A DNA stretch of 64,000 nt from Imbricaverruca yamaguchii (GCA_034440575.1 JAOTOL010001448.1:990001-1054000), one strand, 5' to 3'; numbered from the stretch's first letter, positions 10,863 through 22,363 are shown. Made by a program: numbers and translations. Notes: generated by a model from the sequence alone, not told the origin.

Positions 10863-12540
10863 GTCCGACAGAGCCGAGCCGCAGGCTCAACGTCAGGCTC
10901 AAGCGCAGGTGCATGCTCAGGCCCAGGCTCAGGCCCATGTTCAGGCTCCGCCGACCAAGATGGGTCACTGTCAGCATGGCGTGATCAATCTGCCACGAGT
11001 GTACAGGTTCAGCTGCTCGTGACAAGCTCCAGCTGTTCAGGCTCTTTTCAGGAAGGGCAGGATATTTGAAAATCGCGTCTCTGTCCGATGCAGGGCGGCA
11101 AAAAGCGACACGCTTTGCAGCCAGGTCAAAATGACCACAGCTCCAGTGTGGCCAATTCAAACTGGGAAAATCTTTTCGTTCCTTGTAGCGAAAAGTCTAA
11201 CTGAACTGCCATCTATCTGACGGTCGGACGCAAGAACGGTAAGGTGTGAGTCTCTATACTTGCTTAGGTGCATCACAATCCCATAATTGCCTGAGGGATT
11301 TTCTTCACGCTGCTAGTATTTCGTACCGGATGAAGTACACTTCGATATCTACATTTTCTTCAATTGCAGGCCGTTTGCAAAGGGTGGGTGTGGTAACAAC
11401 CTTGCGTTTTCGATCGTGGAGACCTGACGGCATGAAATGAGGCCAGCATATCGCACATGACGCGGGATTTCCCGACTGGCACTGGAGTTTTGTACCTGGT
11501 GGTCGCTGGTTGACATACTTGATCAACTTAAAGGTATTAACTTCCCGCAGGAATCAGGAATTTTCATGTGTGCTCGCAACTTGTGAAACACAATTACAAA
11601 TGTCAGAGATGTGCATTTGAAGCGTGGACCATGCCATTCTTTAATGTCCTTGGGCACCATTGAATGTTGTGCGACTGATAACGTTTTCACCTATTAACCA
11701 AGGGTCAGATGAGATGAATATGTTTATCTGAATTTGGAACTTCCCTAAGTATTGCCGCCCGGAAACGCTGTTTTATATTACCCAGGGATGCAAATGGACA
11801 TCAGACTCGATTTCATTTTCGGGAAGCAAAAAAGAATAATTTGAGGTCAAGTTCGGTCAGTGAGAATGTGGGAGGCAGCGCGATACCGTCGGAATTCTTT
11901 CAAGCAAAATAGACAATTCCGACGATCTGAATTAATCGTCCTTCCAACTCATTCAAGCCGGATCCAATCCTGGAGACAGTGCTATAAGGTCTAGTAACTA
12001 CCTCAAGCTAACTTCTAGCGAGCTCCGCATAAACACACGGCAAGGAAGTTGTTGACGTGAGAAGCTGTTTGTGTCTCTCTGGTCACTGGTCCCGGACGGT
12101 TACGACGATTTCGATCTCTGCAAGGCGTGGCTCGTCGATGCCATATTTAACACGTATGTAGAACCCACCAGTGACGTCGCCACCTTCAATTTTCACGTGG
12201 AAACCAACATCAGGACAGCAGGAGCACATTTCATGCTATATGTGTTTGACCGCCATCGGCTGGGTTTGACATGTCCTTCAACCGTGCTGACAAATGACGC
12301 AAACGCGCGTGATTGTGTGTGCATCTTGCATGCCCACAAAAAGCGTCGCAAGCGCGTAGACGTGGACGATAGACTAACAGGAGCTATCTGCCCTCGTCAT
12401 CTCAGTCACGGTAGCGCCAAAGGGCGTCGTTGCTGCGTATATCCCGAGGACGACGTTGTACATCCACTTCCAATCGCGAGAGCCGAAGTGTTTCACTGCG
12501 GTTTCAGTCTTCTTCAGGTGGGATCGGACCGCATCGAGAC
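10863..12540. other. No recognised gene; short CAGGCTC-rich repeat at its start
   Basis: Positions 10885-10950 contain imperfect repeats of CAGGCTCAGGCC-like 6-12-mers. The remainder to 12540 holds open frames without recognisable motifs, including a 12071-12802 frame whose C-terminal half runs into GC-rich repeats. I see no convincing gene. Confidence 0.5.
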
Positions 12541-12544
12541 GTTC

Positions 12545-12700
12545 CCGGATTGCGTGTGTGGGGGGTGGGGGGGGGGGGGGCGCGGCGGCGGCGGCGCGTC
12601 TGTGTCGCACACAGCTGTCGCCGCCACGGGCCGGGGACCGCGGCGGCGGCGGCGCGTCTGCGTCGCTCGCACCACAGCTGTCGCCGCCACCTGCGCCGCT
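12545..12700. repeat. G-run and duplicated CGG-rich block
   Basis: A run of G residues (about 12558-12580) precedes two roughly 70-bp direct copies of a block. Each copy runs from (CGG)n-GCGCGTCTG to CACAGCTGTCGCCGCCAC. The CGG tract and the terminal CGCCGCC can pair, so each copy could fold into a hairpin. Confidence 0.75.
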
Positions 12701-12714
12701 GCCGCGACGGCCGG

Positions 12715-13125
12715 GGACTGTCCGCCCTGCGTCGTGACGGCCGGGGTCCGCCCTGCGTCCGCTGCCCGCACGGCCGGGGACTGTCCGCCCTGCGTCCGCT
12801 GACGGCCGGGGACTGTCCGCCCTGCGTCCGCTGCCCGCACGGCCGGGGACTGTCCGCCCTGCGTCCGCTGACGGCCGGGGACTGTCCGCCCTGCGTCCGC
12901 TGACGGCCGGGGACTGTCCGCCCTGCGTCCGCTGCCCGCACGGCCGGGGACTGTCCGCCCTGCGTCGCTACGGCCGGGGACTGCCCCCTGCGTCCGCACG
13001 GCCGGGGACTGTCCGCCCTGCGTCCGCTGCCCGCACGGCCGGGGACTGTCCGCCCTGCGTCCGCTGACGAGTCCGCTGACGGCCGGGGACTGTCCGCCCT
13101 GCGTCCGCTGCCCGCACGGCCGGGA
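12715..13125. repeat. GC-rich minisatellite, alternating 32- and 37-bp units
   Basis: Units share CGGCCGGGGACTGTCCGCC followed by CTGCGTCCGCTG. Longer units carry an extra CCCGC. There are about eleven copies, with truncated ones near 12970-13000 and 13060-13080. The minus-strand frames stay open because the unit lacks stops. They are not considered genes. Confidence 0.9.
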
Positions 13126-13155
13126 GGCGGTGATGATGTCGCACACACGGCCAGC

Positions 13156-13272
13156 GGACCACACTCACCACTGGACGTAGTGATTGGACCAGACTCACCA
13201 CTGGACGTAGTGATTTGACCAGACTGACTACTGGACGTAGTTGGACCAGACTCACCACTGGACGTAGTGACT
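13156..13272. repeat. About 30-bp tandem repeat, 4 copies (related unit at 13440)
   Basis: The unit contains GGACCAGACTCACCACTGG followed by ACGTAGTGATT. A fifth, diverged copy (CAGACCAGATTTACCACTGG, ACGTCGTGATT) lies at about 13440-13470, after a SINE A fragment. Confidence 0.85.
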
Positions 13273-13289
13273 GGAGGCTCAACTGTTTG

Positions 13290-13408
13290 TTGGTTATTGG
13301 TTATATGGGTAGCGGGCAAAGAGTACCGACAGGTAAGACTCGAGCCCACAACCTTTCGATTGTGAGACGGGCAACTTACCCCTATACTATTCCTCCCCGG
13401 AGGCTCAA
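13290..13408 (-). mobile_element. SINE A, internally deleted copy
   Basis: Minus-strand sense order is a tRNA-like head (B box GGGCTCGAGTC within 13335-13400) and then a tail ending in ...AACCAATAACCAA. The core seen in other copies (GACCAATCGGCG...GGCGACGC) is missing between 13312 and 13325. The copy interrupts the 30-bp tandem repeats. No target duplication was identified. Confidence 0.7.
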
Positions 13409-13659
13409 CTGTGATGATAAAGCCGCCACACACAGCCAGCAGACCAGATTTACCACTGGACGTCGTGATTGAAGGCTCAACCGTGGGCATCGGTTCTCTC
13501 AGCTAGTCAGTTAGATCGGTGTAGTTACTCGTCGAAAAGTTGATATAAGTTGAAGTAATTATTTGCAAGGCCCAAATCGTCAGTTCTCTCATTTCTGCAC
13601 TGAATTATCCGTTTTCTGCCGCATATTTTCGGATATCTCCTGTAGTTTCGCGAGACATA

Positions 13660-13803
<144 letters not shown>

Positions 13804-13808
13804 CGCAG

Positions 13809-14580
13809 CGACGATCATAGGTGGGCCCAGCACACATCTCGCTGATGGGAGCATCAATCCGACACCGCCGCCGCAATAAAGTGCTCTGACGGTTCCTGGC
13901 TGTGGAACATTTATTTCGCCCTTCTGGCCACCTGGGGCTCGGCCTGACAATAAATCACACGGGAACGTACCGGATCACCATGCACGAAGCCATTCGTGTC
14001 GGCGCTTTGCAGGGGGCAGCCGGAGGCACATGCTGACTGAGAATCCGCGCAGCCACCTGACCACGTTCAGAGCGTCAGTTCTCATGTTCGCCATCGCCCT
14101 TTGAATGCGGCGATTTTCAACAGCGATGGCAAGTTGTCGCAAAATGGCACTGTCACGAGTGGCATGAGAGATGCATTCTAACTGGCCGGCTAGCCTGCTC
14201 CCAGCAGGACCACTGTTCGGTGCAGGTCCGTATTGTGTTACCGGCGCGTCTGTGAACAGTCGTCGCTGCAAACTTAGCTCTCTCGAGTGAAGCTTCATAC
14301 GGGCCCGGCTCGCCCGGAGTTTTCAAATAAGCGGCCAGCACCGCCTGCCACTACTGCTTTCACTACGTCTCCGTCCGCTCCATGGACTGCCATGACGCCG
14401 TCCAAATTATTCCGTCACCGACAGAAGCTCTTCAAATACAGCGCGTGCTTTTCCTGACGCGGTTGCAAAATGTGTCAGATATTTTGTCTGGCTCGGGCAC
14501 TCTGCGCGATGTGCTCCTCCTGTTGCATGTGCTCAGTTATTGATGCTCTCTATCTGGGCTGGGGTGGGGTAGGGGGGGAG
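13809..14580. other. No recognised gene
   Basis: Moderately GC-rich sequence. Minus-strand open frames at 13975-14341 show no recognised domain. G-runs occur near 14560-14580. Confidence 0.5.
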
Positions 14581-14583
14581 TAG

Positions 14584-14616
14584 AAGCGCATCGACTGCAG
14601 TGGTCATGCAGCTCCT
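14584..14616 (-). repeat. Degenerate element D fragment
   Basis: AAGCGCATCGACTGCAGTGG followed by TCATGCAGC resembles the body of element D (GGCGCATCGACTGC...CATGCAGCGCCC). No tail or target duplication is visible, so the assignment is tentative. Confidence 0.35.
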
Positions 14617-14628
14617 CTATCTGCATTC

Positions 14629-14670
14629 CGTGACCTGCTCATCAGCCTGCAGGCTGATGAGCAGGTCACG
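14629..14670. repeat. 42-bp perfect palindrome without spacer
   Basis: The 21-bp arms meet at TG|CA (14649/14650). Reading outward, the right arm is CAGGCTGATGAGCAGGTCAC plus G, and the left arm is its exact reverse complement. No mismatch was seen over all 42 positions. Such DNA can extrude as a cruciform and is usually unstable. Confidence 0.95.
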
Positions 14671-15172
14671 CAGCAGCAGGGTTCTATGCGACTCGAACTG
14701 CAGTGACGACAATCCGCAGCAAAATGTTCAGGCTTTTTCTTTTTATTTTTAAGAAACTTGTCCGAATCCTTTCCGAGATGGCTTTATGAACCAGGGTCCC
14801 ATTGTGGAGCAAAGCTTATTGCGTGAACCCTGGCTCCACCAACCAATCAATGCATTCCAGTTCGACGGCAGAGTTTTTAACTGGTGTTCAACGTGACGTC
14901 AGTTATCGACACGGCCATCCTCGGCAGCTCCTTCTCGACAATATCGTCCCAGTTGCCAACTGACCCTCCCAGCCGGGGACTAGATGCGAGCGCGCGAAGC
15001 GACTCGAAACGCGCCAACCCCTGCCTTCCATGATTGATGATGATTTGTCATGATTTGTCATGATCTACGATGATTGACCTAACCAACTGAGTTACCGGGT
15101 CGGCAAATTTCGGCTTCACGTCTCACACATTGCCAAATTATCGTGTCGTGGGAAGTCAGCTGTGCGATAAAT
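14671..15172. other. No recognised gene
   Basis: There is no array or coding signal, apart from a short TGATGATTTGTCATGATTT repetition near 15030-15075. Confidence 0.5.
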
Positions 15173-15690
15173 GTGTGGAGCACCATGTGACCATGTGGAG
15201 ACTGTATGGAGACCATATGAAGGCCATGTGTGGAGCACCATGTGACCATGTGGAGACTGTGCGGAAACCATGTGGAGGCCATGTGTGGAGCACTATGTTA
15301 CCATGTGGAGCCTGTGCAAAGATCATGTGGAGACCATGTAACCATGTGGAGACTGTGCGAAGGCCATGTGGAGACCATGTTTGGAGCGTCATGCGACCAT
15401 GTGGAGACTGTGTGGAGATCATGCAGAGACCATGTATGGAACACCATGTGGCCATGTGGAGACTGTACGGAGACCATGTGGAGACTATGTGTGGAGCAAC
15501 ATGTGACCATGTGGAGGCTGTGCGGTGGCCATGTGGAGACTATGTGAAGACTATGTGGAGACCATGTCTGGAACAACATATGGCCGTGTGGAGACTGTGT
15601 GAAGACCATGTTGAGATTATGTGTGGATCACCATGTGACCATGTGGAGACTGTGTGCAGACCATGTGGTGCCCATGTGACACGCAGCATG
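15173..15690. repeat. Minisatellite of CCATGTGGAGAC motifs
   Basis: The 12-mer CCATGTGGAGAC and variants recur every 15-17 bp. They group into larger units of about 55 bp at the left end (CACCATG/CACTATG starts at 15181, 15236 and 15291), with a less regular arrangement to the right. Open frames on both strands follow from the repeat. Confidence 0.9.
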
Positions 15691-15834
15691 GTCGCCGACG
15701 TGCGTGCTGTGCAGCTGCCGACCGGAGACCTGGCCACCAGTCCCAGCCGTCCCGTGTCAGGCGGTCACGTGCTAACAGCCAGCTCGGGTGGGCCAGGTAT
15801 GGGGCGAGGCTGGGCGGGGTATGAGGAGGAGTTG

Positions 15835-16430
15835 GGTGGGGTGTGAGGCGGAGCTGGGAGCTGTCCGGGACACCAGTCCCACCCGTCCCGTGTCAGGCGT
15901 CAACAGCCAGCTCGAGTGGATAGGAGGCGGAGTTGGGCGGAGCATGAGGTGGAGTTGGGCGGGGCATGAGGAGGAGTTGGGCGGGGTAGGGAGCGGAGTT
16001 GGGGGGGGTGGGGGGTAGGAAGCGGAATGGGAGGTGGGTGGGGGTAGGAAGTGGAGTGGGAGTTGGGGGGTGGGGGGTAGGATGCGGAGTTGGGGGGGGG
16101 TAGGGGGGGGGGGGGGGGGGGGGGTAGGAAGCGGAGTTGGGTGGAGTATGGGGTGGAGTTTGGCGGGGAATAAGGAGTCGGGCAGCGTATAAGGCGGTGT
16201 TTGGTGAGGTATGAAGCGGTGTTTGGCGGGGTATACGAATGAGTCTAGCGGGATATAAGGCGGAGTTGGGTGGGGTATGAGGAGTTTGGCGGATTACGAG
16301 GCAGAGTTGCGCGGGGTAAGAGGCCGAATTTGGCGGGGTAAGAGGCGGAGTTTGGCGGGGCATAAGGCGGAGTTGGGCGGGGTAAGAGGCGGAGTTTGGC
16401 GAGGTATAAGGCGGAGTTGGAGCTGGTCCG
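15835..16430. repeat. G-rich polypurine minisatellite
   Basis: Units of roughly 25 bp vary around GGCGGAGTTGGGCGGGGTA. There are G-runs, including about 22 consecutive G near 16103-16124. One strand has almost no C, which favours triplex or G-quadruplex structures. Units diverge and vary in length. The minus-strand frame over it is a repeat artefact. Confidence 0.9.
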
Positions 16431-16741
16431 GGCACGTCCTGCGGGCTTCGGGCCGGGTCTGGGTGCGGGTAGGGCCGGGCCCAGGCTTTACACTGGCACT
16501 GTGCTCCGTGCCAGTGAGCACCAATGTGCCAGTGGCAACATCCTTGGGTAGCCATGATGGTGGGACATAGGAGCAGATGTGCAGAAGTTCCAGAACCGTC
16601 ACATGCTCAACGAAAACCATTGAAATCCATCATATGTTTCACTCACTTGCAACTACTTTGCGAGAACGCAGGAAGAACTAGAATGGTTCTGACCTGCAGG
16701 CATAGACATTCCTAACCTGCACATTGATAAATCAATGTGAA
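16431..16741. other. No recognised gene
   Basis: The GC-rich edge of the preceding array gives way to unique sequence. Nothing recognisable is present. Confidence 0.5.
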
Positions 16742-16830
16742 TTGTGACGCTTGGTTGATTGATTGATTATTTGGGCTTAGGGGCGCATCAACTGCAACTG
16801 GTTATGTGGCGCCCATATGACTTGTGATGC
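16742..16830 (-). mobile_element. Element D copy with near-perfect target duplication
   Basis: The insert from 16751 to about 16815 reads (TTGATTGATTG)ATTATTTGGGCTTAGGGGC, then GCATCAACTGCAACTGG, then a 3' GGCGCCCA edge. It is flanked by TTGTGACGC (16742-16750) and TTGTGATGC (16822-16830). The minus strand is the sense strand, starting TGGGCGCC and ending ...AAATAATCAATCAATCAACCAA. Confidence 0.8.
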
Positions 16831-16989
16831 GCCGGGATCTTGACAATGCCGTCGATGCCTGATAATGCTTCCTCTGTCTCCAAAGGAGCGACCCCGATAA
16901 CCCCCGTGAATATGACGATCTCCTACCTATCCATCCGCATAAATTCCAGAAGCCTTCACGCATCTTTCCTGGTACATACGGTTGGCGAG

Positions 16990-17510
16990 ATTCACAGTCA
17001 GGCGGTGCCATGCTGAAGACAAGTTGTACCATGTCACAGTCAGGTGGTGCCATGTCGTAGTCAGGTGGTGCCATGTCGCAGTCAGGTGGTGCCATGTCGC
17101 AGTCAGGCGGTGCCATGTCGCAGTCAGGCGGTGCCATATCGCAGTCAGGTAGTGCCATGTCGCAGTCAGGTGGTGCCATGTCGCAGTCAGGTGGTGCCAT
17201 GTCCCAGTCAGGCGGTGCCATGTCGCAGTCAGGCGGTGCCATGTCCCAGTCAGGTGGTGCCATGTCGCAGTCAGGCGATGCCGTATCGCAGTCAGGTGGT
17301 GCCATGTCGCAGTCAGGTGGTGCCATGTCGTAGTCAGGTGGTGCCTTGTCGCAGTCAGGCGGTGCCATGTCCCAGTCAGGTGGTGCCATGTCGCAGTCAG
17401 GTGGTGCCATGTCGCAGTCAGGTGGTGCCATGTCGCAGTCAGGTGGTGCCATGTCGCAGTCAGGCGATGCCATGTCCCAGTCAGGCGATGCCATGTCGCA
17501 GTCAGGTTGA
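16990..17510. repeat. 21-bp minisatellite, about 24 copies
   Basis: The unit core is GTCGCAGTCAGGTGGTGCC plus AT, with C/T and G/C variants (AGGCGG, GTCCCAG). A period divisible by three keeps several frames open: SQSGGAM-type on plus and DMAPPDC-type on minus. No promoter, signal peptide or non-repeat domain supports translation. Confidence 0.95.
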
Positions 17511-18113
17511 TAGCAGTCAGCTGCCGTACTGCTGTGGATCGGATTTGAGTAAACCTAAGACCTCAATGCACAGTCCTTCTTTTCCTAGGAAACGTTCTTC
17601 TCTTTCCAAAGTGATGCAGCCTTATAGATAACCACATTATTCCTGTATTCTTCTGGATGGCACCTTAATGGCGTAGGTGAAGCAAAAATGAATTGCAGGC
17701 AAGCCGATTTTGAAGCCAATTATTTGCAACGCAATTGGGTTAGTGTGTAAAATCTGACAATACCGCAGGTGAGGAATATCCCCCACCCACACCCCGAATA
17801 CTTTCTACGCCCGAGGGTACCACGGTCGAGAGCTCTCCTTTATCTTGAGGGTGTTAACACGGCCAACTCGTCTATCTAGTCAGTCAACGGTGCCAAACAG
17901 TCAACCAATTTAGTAAAGCAGCGGCATGCAATGGACACTACTTCATCAAACAGAACGGAAAGGCGCGCCACACATCAGCGAGCTAAGTTGAATTTCAATT
18001 GTCGTTGAAGCTCATTGCAATAGGACCTCTTCTAATATGACAGCTGGATGGGATGGGGAGGGGGTGAGGGGTGGGGGCAGTGATGGCCGTCTTCCTCTCC
18101 CTGTTGCCACTGC
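17511..18113. other. No recognised gene
   Basis: Unique sequence with no recognisable coding or RNA feature. Confidence 0.5.
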
Positions 18114-18564
18114 AACTGAGAGTCAGTACAGCTGAGACAGAGTAGGTGCTACCACAACTGAGAGTCAGTATAGCCGAGACTGAGAGTGGGTACTCCTACA
18201 ACTGAGAGTCAGTACAGCCGAGACTGAGAGTGTACTCTCAGTTTCAGTTGTCACTACAACTGAGAGGCAGTACAGCCGAGACTGAGAGTGGGTACTACTA
18301 CAACTAAGTCAGTACAGCTGATACTGAAAGTTGGTGCTATTGCAACTGAGCCCGCACATCTGAGGTTGAGAGTATGCATACCCGAGGCTAAGAGGAAGCG
18401 CACTTAGGGACAAGAGTATATGCTACTGCAACTGAGAGTTAATACAGCTGAGACTCAGAATCGATGCTTCTGCAACTCAGAGTGTATACGGCTGGAGCTG
18501 AGAGTCAGTACACCTGGGACTGAGAGTCAGTACTCCCGGGACTGAGAATCAGTCGACCCGAGAC
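18114..18564. repeat. Degenerate flank of the 22-bp array
   Basis: Diverged repeats of ACTGAGAGTCAGTACAGCYG with irregular spacing (about 20-40 bp) lead into the homogeneous array. This is the pattern expected for the old edge of a tandem array whose core was re-homogenised. Confidence 0.85.
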
Positions 18565-18640
18565 TGAGAGCCGATGGTGCAGCGGCTGGAAGCCAAGTGG
18601 AGCATGACCAGCGCCACCAGAAGAGAGGCCATCCTCAGCT
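18565..18640. repeat. Left copy of a direct repeat flanking the 22-bp array
   Basis: GAGCCGATGGTGCAGCGGCT through GGAGCATGACCA-GC-CCACCAGAAGAG aligns with 21040-21112 (GAGCCAGCGGCGCGGCGGCC...CAGAGCATGACAATCTCC) at roughly two thirds identity by eye. Confidence 0.65.
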
Positions 18641-18644
18641 GAGA

Positions 18645-21030
18645 GGCGGTACGCCTGGGACTGAGAGTCAGTACACCTGGGACTGAGAGTCAGTACACCT
18701 GGGACTGAGAGTCAGCACACCTGGGACTGAGAGTCAGTACACCTGGGACTGAGAGTCAGTACACCTGGGACTGAGAGTCAGTACACCTGGGACTGAGAGT
18801 CAGCACACCTGGGACTGAGAGTCAGTACACCTGGGACTGAGAGTCAGTACACCTGGGACTGAGAGTCAGTACACCTGGGACTGAGAGTCAGTACACCTGG
18901 GACTGAGAGTCAGTACACCTGGGACTGAGAGTCAGTACACCTGGGACTGAGAGTCAGTACACCTGGGACTGAGAGTCACCTGGGTGGAGTACACCTGGGA
19001 CTGAGAGTCAGTACACCTGGGACTGAGAGTCAGTACACCTGGGACTGAGAGTCAGTACACCTGGGACTGAGAGTCAGTACACCTGGGACTGAGAGTCAGT
19101 ACACCTGGGACTTGAGAGTCAGTACACCTGGGACTGAGAGTCAGTACACCTGGGACTGAGAGTCAGTACACCTGGGACTGAGAGTCAGTACACCTGGGAC
19201 TGAGAGTCAGTACACCTGGGACTGAGAGTCAGTACACCTGGGACTGAGAGTCAGTACACCTGGGACTGAGAGTCAGTACACCTGGGACTGAGAGTCAGTA
19301 CACCTGGGACTGAGAACCTGGGACTGAGTACACCTGGGTAGTAACTGGGAACACCTGGGACTGAGAGTCAGTACACCTGGGACTGAGAGTCAGTACACCT
19401 GGGACTGAGAGTCAGTACACCTGGGACTGAGAGTCAGTACACCTGGGACTGAGAGTCAGTACACCTGGGACTGAGAGTACTGGTGGTCAGTACACCTGGG
19501 ACTGAGAGTCAGTACACCTGGGACTGAGAGTCAGTACACCTGGGACTGAGAGTCAGTACACCTGGGACTGAGAGTCAGTACACCTGGGACTAGTCAGTAC
19601 ACCTGGGACTGAGAGTCAGTACACCTGGGACTGAGAGTCAGTACACCTGGGACTGAGAGTCAGTACACCTGGGACTGAGAGTCAGTACACCTGGGACTGA
19701 GAGTCAGTACACCTGGGACTGAGAGTCAGTACACCTGGGACTGAGAGTCAGTACACCTGGGACTGAGAGTCAGTACACCTGGGACTGAGAGTCAGTACAC
19801 CTGGGACTGAGAGTCAGTACACCTGGGACTGAGAGTCTGACCTGGGAGTCAGTACACCTGGGACTGAGAGTCAGTACACCTGGGACTGAGAGTCAGTACA
19901 CCTGGGACTGGAGTCAGTGCACCTGGGACTGAGAGTCAGTACACCTGGGACTGAGAGTCAGTACACCTGGGACTGAGAGTCAGTACACCTGGGACTGGTC
20001 AGTACACCTGGGACTGAGAGTCAGTACACCTGGGACTGAGAGTGTCTGAGGACACCTGGGACTGAGAGTCAGTACACCTGGGACTGAGAGTCAGTACACC
20101 TGGGACTGAGAGTCAGTACACCTGGGACTGAGGACTGAGAGTCAGTACACCTGGGACTGAGAGTCAGTACACCTGGGACTGAGAGTCAGTACACCTGGGA
20201 CTGAGAGTCAGTACACCTGGGACTGAGAGTCAGTACACCTGGGACTGAGAGTCAGTACACCTGGGACTGAGAGTCAGTACACCTGGGACTGAGAGTCAGT
20301 ACACCTGGGACTGAGAGTCAGTACACCTGGGACTGAGAGTCAGTACACCTGGGACTGAGAGTCAGTACACCTGGGACTGAGAGTCAGTACACCTGGGACT
20401 GAGAGTCAGTACACCTGGGACTGAGAGTACACCTGGGACTGAGAGTCAGTACACCTGGGACTGAGAGTCAGTACACCTGGGACTGAGAGTCAGTACACCT
20501 GGGACTGAGAGTCAGTACACCTGGGACTGAGAGTCAGTACACCTGGGACTGAGAGTCAGTACACCTGGGACTGAGAGTCAGTACACCTGGGACTGAGAGT
20601 CAGTACACCTGGGACTGAGAGTCAGTACACCTGGGACTGAGAGTCATTGGACTGAGAGTCAGTACACCTGGGACTGAGAGTCAGTACACCTGGGACTGAG
20701 AGTCAGTACACCTGGGACTGAGAGTCAGTACACCTGGGACTGAGAGTCAGTACACCTGGGACTAGGTACCTGGGAGAGTCAGTCTACACCTGGGACTGAG
20801 AGTCAGTACACCTGGGACTGAGAGTCAGTACACCTGGGACTGAGAGTCAGTACACCTGGGACACCTGGGACTGAGAGTCAGTACACCTGGGACTGAGAGT
20901 CAGCACACCTGGGACTGAGAGTCAGTACACCTGGGACTGAGAGTCAGTGCACCTGGGACTGAGAATCAGTACACCTGGGACTGAGAGTCAGTGCACCTGG
21001 GACTGAGAGTCGGTAAACCTGAGGAGTCAG
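18645..21030. repeat. 22-bp minisatellite, about 105 copies
   Basis: The core is GTACACCTGGGACTGAGAG plus TCA. Most units are identical. Rare variants (GCACACC), small deletions and scrambled units (for example near 18976, 19315-19350, 19480, 20045, 20770) interrupt it. Each unit carries a CACCTG E-box-type hexamer. No long open frame crosses the array on either strand. Confidence 0.97.
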
Positions 21031-21039
21031 CAGACCTGA

Positions 21040-21112
21040 AGGCGAGAGCCAGCGGCGCGGCGGCCGGCAGCCAACCAGAGCATGACAATCTCCGCCGCCG
21101 GAGGAGCCCTCA
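21040..21112. repeat. Right copy of the direct repeat flanking the 22-bp array
   Basis: This aligns to 18565-18640 in the same orientation. Together the two copies bracket the array. Confidence 0.65.
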
Positions 21113-21336
21113 CCGATGGATCAATGTGCGTATCGCCGCGCCTCGGGCGCTCCCAGCCGCCTCCAAATCAGATTCATAGCCGGGTAGAGCGGCACTCTGT
21201 CGACTGGCGCATCGGCTGCCAAACGGCCGCCGGATGAGTGACCTGGCCTAGTTGGCCGCCGGCGTCGTGCAGTGACCTGCCGCGGCCACCTCTGCGGGTG
21301 TCCTGCAGGGTGGACGATCAATGTGGCTGTCGTGTG

Positions 21337-21648
21337 CCAATATCCGGCAGTTGTGCCAATGTCCGGCAGGTGTGCCAATGTCCGGCAGGTGTGCCAATGT
21401 CCGGCAGGTGTGCCAATGTCCGGCAGGTGTGCCAATGGTCCGGCAGGTGTGCCAATGTCCGGCAGTTGTGCCAATGTCCGGCAGGTGTGCCAATGTCCGG
21501 CAGGTGTGCCAATGTCCGGCAGGTGTGCCAATGTCCGGCAGGTGTGCCAATGTCCGGCAGGTGTGCCAATGTCCGGCAGGTGTGCCAATGTCCGGCAGGT
21601 GTGCCAATGTCCGGCAGGTGTGCCAATGTCCGGCAGGTGTGCCGGACG
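21337..21648. repeat. 19-bp minisatellite, about 16 copies
   Basis: The unit is GTGCCAATGTCCGGCAGGT, nearly invariant (one unit has an extra G near 21437, and two read CAGTTG). The array ends in CAGGTGTGCCGGACG (21634-21648), which also ends the 18-bp array at 59797-59811. Confidence 0.97.
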
Positions 21649-22044
21649 CGCGATGCTGGGCGTAAGCTCAGGAAACGGCGGGCCAGTGCAAGGCAGGTAT
21701 TGCGCTGTATCGTGCTATTAAGGCGTCGTGCCGAGAGCGCCCCCAAGGTGGAGAGTGATGGTCTCTATGCCGACGCTGATACTCGGCTTCAGAATTGGAG
21801 GGGAGGTAGGGTGCGTCAGCCCATGTGGATTATATTGCACGGCTTCAGCAAGACGTGTCCTTTTCGTCCTGGAGAGGTGCTGCGTCGCCCACTTCCACTG
21901 GAAGAAGCGTGTTCGGAAGAATGCTCTCGCATCCTGAAACTGGGATCGATCCGGTGAAGTTTTCAGTTCAAGTTTTAGATAGCAAACTGCATGGAGATGA
22001 CGTGTATGCATCGGATGCGGCCATGCATATCATATCCGTGCATC
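21649..22044. other. No recognised gene
   Basis: Short open frames on both strands have no recognisable motif. The end of the stretch merges into the ATGCATGG repeats. Confidence 0.5.
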
Positions 22045-22142
22045 TCCATGCATGGAGATGATATCCATGATGATAGGCATTTACATGCATGGAGATGATA
22101 TGCATGATGATAGGCATTTCCATGCATGGAGATGATATGCAA
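22045..22142. repeat. 37-bp tandem repeat, about 2.6 copies, rich in ATGCAT
   Basis: CATGCATGGAGATGATAT starts at 22047, 22084 and 22121, each followed by GCATGATGATAGGCATTT. Self-complementary ATGCAT blocks recur. Confidence 0.85.
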
Positions 22143-22363
22143 TGGAGAGATTAGATGGCAAACTCGAAATGACAAACCATCAATTTGCAGGAGACATTTT
22201 CACTTGTATGATCTCACTTTCGTCTTAGATTGATTTCAACACCACTATTTGTTTATTGTGGCGACGAGAGGGAAGTATGTTATTCGTGCATGACGAGCAG
22301 TAAATAAGCAATCATTAGCCATATGAAGCGTACTACAAATCCCCGAGCTAATAGTTAACCAAT

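Noticed and set aside
12071..12802. 243-codon plus-strand frame as a real gene
   Set aside because: There is no recognisable domain, the second half is GC-rich repeat, and no splice or promoter evidence can be seen. It is left as unassigned.
17044..17631. SQSGGAM / MAPPDCD repeat proteins, as in structural or silk-like proteins
   Set aside because: The 21-bp period gives open frames on both strands. The flanks carry no signal peptide or non-repeat termini.
18645..21030. CRISPR-like appearance of regular short repeats
   Set aside because: The 22-bp units are contiguous with no spacers, and the context is eukaryotic. The same applies to every other array here.
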